From Eleusine coracana subsp. coracana (Eukaryota > Streptophyta > Magnoliopsida > Poales > Poaceae): a stretch of 64,000 bases of DNA. The notes under the pieces are model-generated. The model was not told the DNA's origin. It was given only the letters and a program-made list of their open reading frames with translations, and ran no database searches. Below are positions 57,428-64,000 of this stretch, piece after piece (positions within the stretch are counted from its first letter, which is position 1; each line of letters begins with the position of its first letter). The position numbers and the translations under genes were made by a program. The stretch lies in the NCBI GenBank assembly GCA_032690845.1, contig CM064431.1:28402300-28466299 (forward strand), written 5' to 3'.

Positions 57428-58863
57428 CTAGAACAAGTTATGTCGCTGCATCATCTCGGGCTGCTGGATTTGTGTGCTAAGCACACGCTGCACAATAATA
57501 TTCATGTAGCCTGTGGTATCTCCGTCTCCAAGGACGAGGTCACCGCTGGTGGCAGCGACATCCTCCTCCTCATCCTCCACATCGGAGGTGCTCATGTAAC
57601 CGCCATTATCTGTCGCCACATATGCCCGCCTACATGGGCAATCTTTCTGCACATGGCCAAGACCATGGCAGCGGTGGCACTGAATCCCTGTAGTGCGTCC
57701 CATCGAAGCAACAGAGGAGGCACTACTAGCCGGTACCTGCACAGAATTTTTACCTGAGCGCATAGAAGGGGCAGGGGCTGATCTTGGTGCTGCAGAAACA
57801 ACACTAGCTGGTGGGGGCGGCCGGAAAGATGGCTTGGGCAGCCCCGAAGTCCCCATCGGCCATGGTGGGTAGAAATTCCTGGACTTGCTGTACTCCTCAA
57901 AAGCCTAGAAAAGTCCCTGTGATTCTTTCTCTGCAAGCATAGCATACTGGAAACACTGGTTGAGGGTATAAAATTCTTTATAATCAAGGATGTCCTGAAT
58001 TTCTTTTCTCAAACCAGAAAAAAGCGGCAAATCTGATCCTCTACTTTTTCAACCACAACACAAGGAATCGAACCGTTCTGAAGCTCACTAAAATACTCCT
58101 GAACAGTTTTATCTCCTTGATCTAAATGCTGCAGTTTATTACGAATTTATCTATAAAAAGAAGGAGGAACAAAACGATCACGCATGTCTACCTTAAGTTC
58201 TTCCCAAGTAGTAGGTAAATCGGTTTCAGCAACTAGACCACTCCACCAAACAATAGCAAAGTCCTTAAACTCACTAGTGGCTTGTCTAACTCTATGTTGT
58301 TCAGGAACAAGGTGGGCATTAAATTTTTGTTCTACCATCATTTCCCAATCAAGGTAAGCATCACCATCGTACTGACCCGAAAACGAAGGAATTGAAAACT
58401 TAAGTTTAGCATACGGATCATCTGGAGCATGGTTACCTTGTGTGCGACGGTTGTGGTTGTGGAAACCACCCATACCTTGAGGGTTACATTGCAAACGACA
58501 TCGTAACCTTGCGGTCCTTGTAGCTGACCTATCGACGGTGCCATCAGCCTTATACACCGTTGCTTCATCATGATCATCTTCAACGTCGTTGTTGGTGTTG
58601 GTGTTGGTGTTGGTGTTGTTGTTGTTGTTGGTCTTGTGAGCGGTCTCCAATTCGACAACCTGATCGGTTAGCTTAGAGACTCTCTTATCCAACCGCTCAA
58701 TGCTTTCTCCTAGGTGAAGCTTGGTGACAGCGTCGGTGACGGCCCTGGTGATCGTCTCTGCCAAATCACTCTGAACCACTTGCAAAGCCTACTGTAACTG
58801 ACTTTGGCTCACGCACTCATCCAATTTTGAGGGTGAAGCACCTTCTCCATCGCTTCCTGACAT
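57428..58863 (-). pseudogene. CRM-2 gag pseudogene
   Basis: It starts at the ATG at 58863 (MSGSDGEGASPSKLDEC), the same position as in CRM-1. An early TAG around 58789 interrupts it where CRM-1 has Lys. A run of Asn/Thr codons (58605-58650) is a trinucleotide-like expansion, alternating Asn-Thr then poly-Asn. The core contains YKADGTVDRS, LDWEMMVEQKFNAHLVPEQ and MRDRFVPPSFYR. A break near 58010-58150 disrupts the middle. The zinc knuckle CHRCHGLGHVQKDC near 57635-57680 is an intact CCHC. A TAG at 57428-57430 replaces the Gln present in CRM-1. The product would have been the capsid/nucleocapsid. Confidence 0.87.
58605..58635 (-). repeat. Short repeat coding Asn/Thr run in CRM-2 gag
   Basis: In plus sense, GTTGGT units followed by GTTGTT units. 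On the minus strand they encode alternating Asn-Thr and then Asn residues. CRM-1 lacks the expansion (8780-8800 there reads as unrelated residues). Confidence 0.75.
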
Positions 58864-60073
58864 CAGAAACACCAAAACAGGAAACAAAAAGTGAAGGTTA
58901 TCCCTACAAAACTACTAAGCAGTGGTGCCTCTCAACACAGTAAAAGGAAGCTTCTTGCAAAGCTCTTACAAAGTTCTGAAAACAACAAAGCGAAGGATAC
59001 CAAGGAGAAGTGTTCCATGATTGCAAGGTTTACAAAATAACCTATGTGCTGTCCAGAAGAAGTATGTAGAGCTAGGAAGGCCAAATATATATATGTGAGT
59101 GGCACACAAATCAAAAACATATAGTAAAGCTGAATAAGCGCCCAAGTAACTTGTCCCTAGTTGCTGGTCTAACTATGTCCTAGAATAGTAGTGCTAGCAA
59201 AGAAGAAATAAGGAGACAAAGGGACACAGTCGATAACAGGGGGCTTAGTGTAAAACAGCCAAACTCAGAAATTTCAGGGGGCTAGATGGAGCACTAGTAG
59301 GAATCCCAAATTTCTTTTTTTTTATTTTATTTTTTTGATATTTTTTCCAACTCACTAGCAAAGGGGGAGAAACCACAAACAATTTCAGCTCAAACCGAGC
59401 TAGGACGTGGCCTACAGAAAATCTTGAAGTTTCAGAAAACGTCGGTTTCAACTTGAATGAATTTTTTCTTTATCTTCCCATTTTTTTTGAATTTTTTGAC
59501 GAGGGCACACAACGGGTAGCCGAGTGTGGGTATGCTCAACTTTTTGTGAAGAATCTCCTGTAAAACTTTGAGCCAAAACAGACAACCGAGCGAAAAGTTA
59601 TGGCCGTTTTACCGAAGGGGTGTCAGAATCGGTTCTGAAGAAACCGGGGGTTTGAGTGAAACCCGAGTCGGCTTGGGGTCGGTAGGGATTTTTGTTTGGC
59701 GAGGTGGATGCAGCGGAAAGTGGAATATGTGAAAATTGGTTCGAGGTGGTGAGGGTAGGTTTAGGGTGGGATTAGGGTGGGCGTGTTGATCAATCAACCC
59801 TAGCACACAAAGCCGACAAAACCGAGGATGGTGAAGGGAATGGCGGCTAGGGTTGCAAGGGAAACACTACTCACGACAAAAAAACAAACTAAACCAGCGA
59901 CTAAACAAGAACTAGGGCACAAACTCAACACTACGGACTCTGAAATTGAAATATGCAATGGCTAAACACGTGGTTCTGGGCGGGGGAAATTTTTTTTTGG
60001 TATTTTCTGTGGACGATAGGAAGAACACGAAAACAAAACTAAACGGTAGTGCGAACCTGACGGTGCACCTGAA
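58864..60073 (-). other. CRM-2 untranslated leader
   Basis: No coherent gene is visible. It is alignable with the CRM-1 leader (9025-10167). T-rich runs occur near 59313-59345 and 59486. Confidence 0.7.
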
Positions 60074-60086
60074 GCTCTGATTACCA
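60074..60086 (-). other. CRM-2 primer-binding site
   Basis: On the minus strand this reads TGGTAATCAGAGC, two bases from the 5' LTR. Confidence 0.78.
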
Positions 60087-60088
60087 CT

Positions 60089-61012
60089 TGATGTGAACAA
60101 GGGTTCCCGATCTTTCGAAAGGTTCTTGGTAAGTTGATTTGGTCGGAGGCGACACATAAATCGATCCGGCTTCAGAACAACACGTTCTAAACCCCGCAAT
60201 CGCAGCACGACATCTCCTCTGGTTATCAACCGTCCAAAAGACGATTGACCTCACCGCGAAGGCTAATCCCTGCCTATGAATCAAGAACACAAGCAAGAAC
60301 AACAGAGAATGCAACACAATTGCAGATGTATGATTAAACTCTCGAAGTTGGGGTCTCACAAACCGATGAACGGCGAAACTGTTTATGAACAGAATTGATC
60401 TAATCAAAACCCGAACCCTAATGGTGTGGCGGCGGCTGTATATAAAGACCCTAGGGTCATGCAAGACTCTCTGGATGCGCCCCTAATTGGGCTCAACTAG
60501 ATACAAAGCCCAAGGGCCAAAAATAGGCGACGCAGCACCGACACAGATTCTAGACTCTCTCTTGTTTTGACGATTCCTGATGACTCCGGATGAATTTTGA
60601 CATGAGGATGGCGGCATTGGAAAGGTATTCTCCTTATCTTTCCGTGCATATGTAGAACGTTCAAATCCGAGTCCGTATGCGTCCTGGGCGACTGTTTTAG
60701 TGCAAACTGGTGCTGGGCCCCAAAACAGACTCGAAGTCGGTTTTGATTGGGCCTCCACTTTGGCTTCCATGCCCTTGCTGGTCCTCCACGTTCCCAACTC
60801 CTTCTCCCATCACCTCCTGAACCTCTCTATGGTTTCTAATCATAAAATAATCATTAGGTAGCAAACCATTCTCAAAAGTAACATATTGCGAAGAACGTAG
60901 CAACGAGCTCACCTCTAAATTTAGTCGTCGTGCACGAGCTCTAGTCATTGGACCTTGCAAGTCCAGAATTGGAGGAGTGTTGTGTGTATCCATAGGAGTG
61001 ATGTCCTCATCA
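60089..61012 (-). repeat. CRM-2 5' LTR (924 bp)
   Basis: It is the same length as the 3' LTR. It contains TATATAAA at 60439-60446 (plus sense; TTTATATA on the minus strand), in a position suitable for the LTR promoter about 570 bp from the LTR start. Confidence 0.93.
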
Positions 61013-61017
61013 TCATG

Positions 61018-62312
61018 GTGGTGCAAAGATTATGTTTTTGCACACAAGCTTTGCTAATGAAATTATGTGTAGCACCAGAATCAGAAAGTGCAAGGATAGA
61101 CTAGTGATAGAGTGAGAGCGTACCGGTCAGCATGGGTTCGCCCTGAGGGATGTCTTCAGCATTGGTGTAATTGACTTGAGCACCACGAGATGGTGCATTC
61201 TTAGACTTGTCCTGGTTCTGACGCTGATTATTGTGGTTGTTGTTGTTGCGCCTAGGTGCAGGACAGTTCTTCGCAAAGTGGCCGGTACGACCACAGTTGT
61301 AGCACGGATAGTTGCCTCCACGATCAGTGGACTGTGGGGCATGAGCATTCCGATTTTCTTGTTGCTGATATGGTGCACTATACTGATTGTTCTGCTGTTG
61401 ATACGGTGCACGGGCTGGAAAGTTTTGCTGCTACGGTGGCCTCAAGTAATTCTGAGCATACGGGCGCTAAAATTGCTGTTACGGGGATGCCCGAAAATGC
61501 TATCCAGTGGGTGAAGTATAAATCAGATGGTGCTTAGCTTGTGGAGCAGCAGAGGCACTAGCAGAGGTCTTCCTTTTATGATCTTCTTCTTCAACTTGGC
61601 GCATAGCACCTTCCTGGACAATAGCAGCATTGACCAGATCATTGTATGTGCTAGTTGTCTGCCAAGTCAGACGTTCCTCCAATGTGGCATTCATCCCACG
61701 CAAGAATGCATACCTCTTCTTATCTTTAGTATTAACATAATCAGTAGCATACTGAGCAAGATGGTTGAAAGCTTCAGAATATTGGAGGACATTCCTCCCT
61801 CCTTATTTCAAATCCATGAACTCCTGGAACTTCCTCTGAATGAGGCCAGCCGGAATGAAATGAGCATGAAATGCTGTCTTGAACTCATTCCACTCCACAC
61901 GATGAATAGCTCGTGAAGAAGCTTCATAATTTGCCCACCAAGCACCGACATGGCCCTGGAGTTGTTGGACAGCGAATAGCACCTTCTTGTGCTCAATGCA
62001 CTCCAGCAGACTGAATTTGGACTCGGTCTAACATAGCCAGTGATCAGCTTCCAGAGGCTCTCTGGCATGCTCGAATGTCGGTGGATGGGTACCCAGAAAG
62101 TCCGAGTACGTGCACTGACGAGGCTAGTTGTTGCTGTTGCGGTTGCCTCCTTGTCCACCCAAGTGGGACGTACTCTCCACCAATTGGCGAAGCATCTCAG
62201 AATCACCTTGTTGATGGGTGAGCACAGCAACGATTAAATTGGCCAAAGTGAGCTATGGAGCACCTCTCTGCTGTGAGCTCTCGGGCTCCTCCTGGTTTCG
62301 AGTATGTACCAT
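61018..62312 (-). pseudogene. Tekay gag and protease N-terminus
   Basis: The start is the ATG at 62312 (MVHTRNQEEPESSQQRGAP). The gag domain follows with segments such as QGHVGAWWANYEASSRAIH and FLRGMNATLEERLTWQT, then a basic linker. The zinc knuckle CYNCGRTGHFAKNC at 61263-61304 is an intact CCHC. The protease active site DSGAT lies at 61068-61082, followed by HNFISKACVQKHNL. CRM-2 interrupts the protease immediately after this, and the gene resumes at 53194. Stops and frameshifts, for example near 61500, 61810 and 62030, show that it is dead. Confidence 0.82.
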
Positions 62313-62650
62313 GTTGCAATTTATACGGTTGCACATTAGTCGTTTCTTAAAAATAATCAATAAAATACATATGTGCAAGAATATAAATCTGTAAGAGGGC
62401 ACAAATAAATATTTCAGACGTGACAACCAATTTCATTAGCACAAGACTGATTACAAGATTCTTAAAAAGGCAACGTGACAGTAACTCCTACATAAATGGG
62501 ACAACGCCTAGCTACGGTATTGTGGACACACTATGCAAGACACACGATCCTACATCTGAACTCGAGATACATATATTACATGAACATAACACATGGTGTA
62601 GCGACTCATCTACTCCTGGTCTAACTCTTCCAGCTCTTCTGATGGTGTAA
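62313..62650 (-). other. Tekay leader, primer-binding site deleted
   Basis: Untranslated sequence upstream of gag. No primer-binding site is recognisable. The sequence switches directly to an early LTR position at about 62651, marking a large deletion. Confidence 0.6.
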
Positions 62651-63624
62651 AATGCTCAACTTTGGACGAAAATTCCATTTTATTGTCCCCATACTGATGG
62701 TGTAATTATTTGGCACGTCTTATAAAAGATTTTTAATTTTCTCCTTAATTTAGTTTGCAGGGCTTTATTTGATCTTTAAAGATAAATTCAATTGAATTGA
62801 ATTCTATTATTTTATGCTTCACCTTTGCTTTAATTAATGCTTACACTACAAGAAAAATGGGGTATTGCCATGATGAAATTTGGTGGCAAGAGGGCCATAA
62901 TGGTTGCAGTATCTAACTGTTTCCACCAAAGTCATTTTGTGGGCCGTCGTGGCAAGTAGTAGCATGGCAATAGGCTTTCACAACCACTTTTGAGTTTGGT
63001 TGCAATACATATGACAATTGCAACCAAATGGAACATTGCAATCAATAGTAGATGCAACGACATATTAGATGCAATAAATGATTAGTGCAACCAATTTAAC
63101 AAAATATATAAATATAAAATTATTACATGTTTTTATGCTTAGAATATAATTAAAATTACTTTATCTTATCTTGTAAAATAATAAATTGTAACAAAAATTG
63201 TTGCAATAGCAAAAACCATGGCAATAGACTATGCATATTGCAACAATTCTTTGCTCGTGGCTATTTACTCCTCTCTATTGCAACCATTTAGTTTTTCCTT
63301 GCAATTTAGAGAACAACCTTTGGCAAAAGAATTCAAAGTCATAACAACGCTAAAATTTGGTTGCAATAATATGAATTAGTTGCAACCATTTTCTCAATGG
63401 TGCAATAATATATCTAACTATTGCAAAAAAATTTAAGAATATTGCCACATAAGTTTTTCGTGGCAATATGGCCCACATATTGCAACCATTTATGAATATG
63501 GTGGTAATAAGCCATGCCAATTGCAACAAAGTTTTTATTGTTGCAATGTGACTCATGGCAATATCCATATTTCTTTGTAGTGTTAACAAGCTCGTTAATT
63601 GAAAGGAGACACCTGGATGTCACA
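62651..63624 (-). repeat. Tekay 5' LTR remnant, with CACTA inside
   Basis: About 230 bp match the start of the 3' LTR (49690-49927), including AAAATGCTCAACTTTGGAC and TTTGATCTTTAAAGATAAATT. The CACTA element sits within it. It ends TGTGACATCC (minus sense) at 63624 before TTTTA. The remaining 3.3 kb of the LTR are missing. Confidence 0.85.
62844..63582. mobile_element. Non-autonomous CACTA transposon (739 bp)
   Basis: The ends are CACTACAAGAAAAATGGG and, in reverse, CACTACAAAGAAATATGG, the start of imperfect inverted repeats of about 30 bp that continue to ATTGCCATGA. A 3-bp target duplication TTA flanks it (62841-62843 and 63583-63585), as expected for CACTA (En/Spm) elements. The Tekay 3' LTR at about 49885-49895 gives the empty site (GCTTAACAAGC). 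The interior is full of TTGCAACCA/GGCAATA-like subterminal repeats on both strands and has no transposase gene, so it needs an autonomous partner. Confidence 0.93.
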
Positions 63625-63629
63625 TTTTA

Positions 63630-64000
63630 GATTTGGCCTTAAAATACCAAAAGCACATATTCAATTAAAAAAATGGAGATCCCCCTATATCTCTGCATCG
63701 TGGGGTGCAAAACAAGTGTGAAGTGATATTTCATGATGCATATGACAAACCATACAATAAAAACAGAAAAAATAACAAAAACCAAACTCACATAGGTCTG
63801 ACCGTGTAGCTGAAGTTTGCACTAAGCCATCATACAAAATTTCATATCACACTAACATAACATCACTTAGATAAATAAAGGTTCATAAGCACACAATAGC
63901 ACACATTACAATGGTTCTCAAGTTCACACGATGAAATATTGATTATTTCAGACTAAGTGGTTGAGAAAATAGTTCACCAGTCTGATCGGTATAACATACT
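63630..64000 (-). other. SIRE-2 internal continuation, no gene recognised
   Basis: A/T-rich sequence beyond the Tekay target duplication. By position it must be SIRE-2 internal DNA. I see no coding signal. Confidence 0.45.

Larger units (their letters stand above)
53200..61012 (-). mobile_element. CRM-2: near-complete CRM-like retrotransposon
   Basis: This 7,813-bp minus-strand element has two 924-bp LTRs (53200-54123 and 60089-61012) and a perfect target duplication TCATG (53195-53199 and 61013-61017). It carries all domains: gag, protease, RT, RNase H and integrase. By eye, about 24 differences in the first 500 bp of the LTRs suggest roughly 95% identity. It split the protease gene of the Tekay element. 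Its gag and integrase C-terminus, without a canonical chromodomain, place it with CRM-like chromoviruses. It is structurally complete but carries stops and at least one frameshift, so it is not coding-competent. Confidence 0.93.
46377..63624 (-). mobile_element. Tekay/Del chromovirus, interrupted by CRM-2 and CACTA
   Basis: This minus-strand gypsy element is flanked by the perfect target duplication TTTTA (46372-46376 and 63625-63629). The order from high coordinates is 5' LTR remnant (62651-63624), leader, gag (to 62312), protease (split by CRM-2), RT, RNase H, integrase, chromodomain, and 3' LTR (46377-49927, 3,551 bp). The chromodomain and the integrase end (SPMKGIQHFGVKGKLAP) identify a Tekay-type chromovirus. 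About 3.3 kb of the 5' LTR and the primer-binding site are deleted. It lies inside SIRE-2, about 100 bp from its polypurine tract. Confidence 0.88.

Noticed and set aside
62844..63582. Repeated TTGCAA motifs considered as a CRISPR-like array
   Set aside because: Spacing is irregular, orientation is mixed, and the sequence lies within a CACTA element in a plant genome. These are subterminal repeats.

Overview
The window is plant nuclear DNA, almost certainly from a grass (Poaceae) with a large repeat-rich genome; a panicoid relative of sorghum, sugarcane or maize is my best guess, but the sequence does not prove the species. I found no host gene, rRNA, tRNA or CRISPR array. Nearly all of it is LTR retrotransposons inserted into one another. 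The family mix (Sirevirus-like copia, Tekay/Del chromovirus with a chromodomain, CRM-like chromovirus, Athila-like gypsy, one small CACTA transposon) is typical of grass heterochromatin. The CRM-like elements hint at centromere-proximal DNA, although no centromeric satellite is visible.

Layout. 1-1894: gypsy-type LTR fragment and a GC-rich, C-tract stretch. 1895-13311: a non-autonomous minus-strand element ('element B', LTRs about 1895-2345 and 11406-13311) interrupted by CRM-1 (4426-11086). 13312-15927 and 40089-41126: halves of an Athila-like minus-strand element (Athila-2), split by a plus-strand Sirevirus-like element (SIRE-1, 15928-40083). SIRE-1 carries a CRM-type solo LTR (19862-20761), a deleted CRM element (noaCRM-like, 21089-26040) and a second Athila-like element (Athila-1, 30891-38983) inside its 3' LTR. 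41127-46371 and 63630-64000: a minus-strand Sirevirus-like element (SIRE-2) that entered the Athila-2 5' LTR. It is hit by a Tekay-type solo LTR (41953-45343) and a near-complete Tekay element (46377-63624). That Tekay element contains CRM-2 (53200-61012) and a 739-bp CACTA element (62844-63582).

Most boundaries are supported by target-site duplications read from the sequence: TCATG (CRM-2), TTTTA (Tekay), GGTCT (Tekay solo LTR), GCAGC (Athila-1), AGTAG (SIRE-1), GGGTT (CRM solo LTR), TTA (CACTA), and imperfect TGAGG/TGGGG (CRM-1) and CATAG/CATAC (noaCRM). Order of events: Athila-2 first, then SIRE-1, SIRE-2 and element B into it, then Tekay, CRM and Athila-1, then CRM-2 and CACTA into Tekay.

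Every open reading frame I recognise is a decayed retrotransposon gene. None is intact. Only CRM-1, CRM-2 and the Tekay element carry reverse transcriptase and integrase. Element B, SIRE-1, Athila-1, Athila-2 and the noaCRM-like element lack all or most of pol, so they would have depended on proteins from other copies. Many disabling stops are TAG where CAG is expected, a pattern consistent with loss of methylated cytosines at CHG sites.
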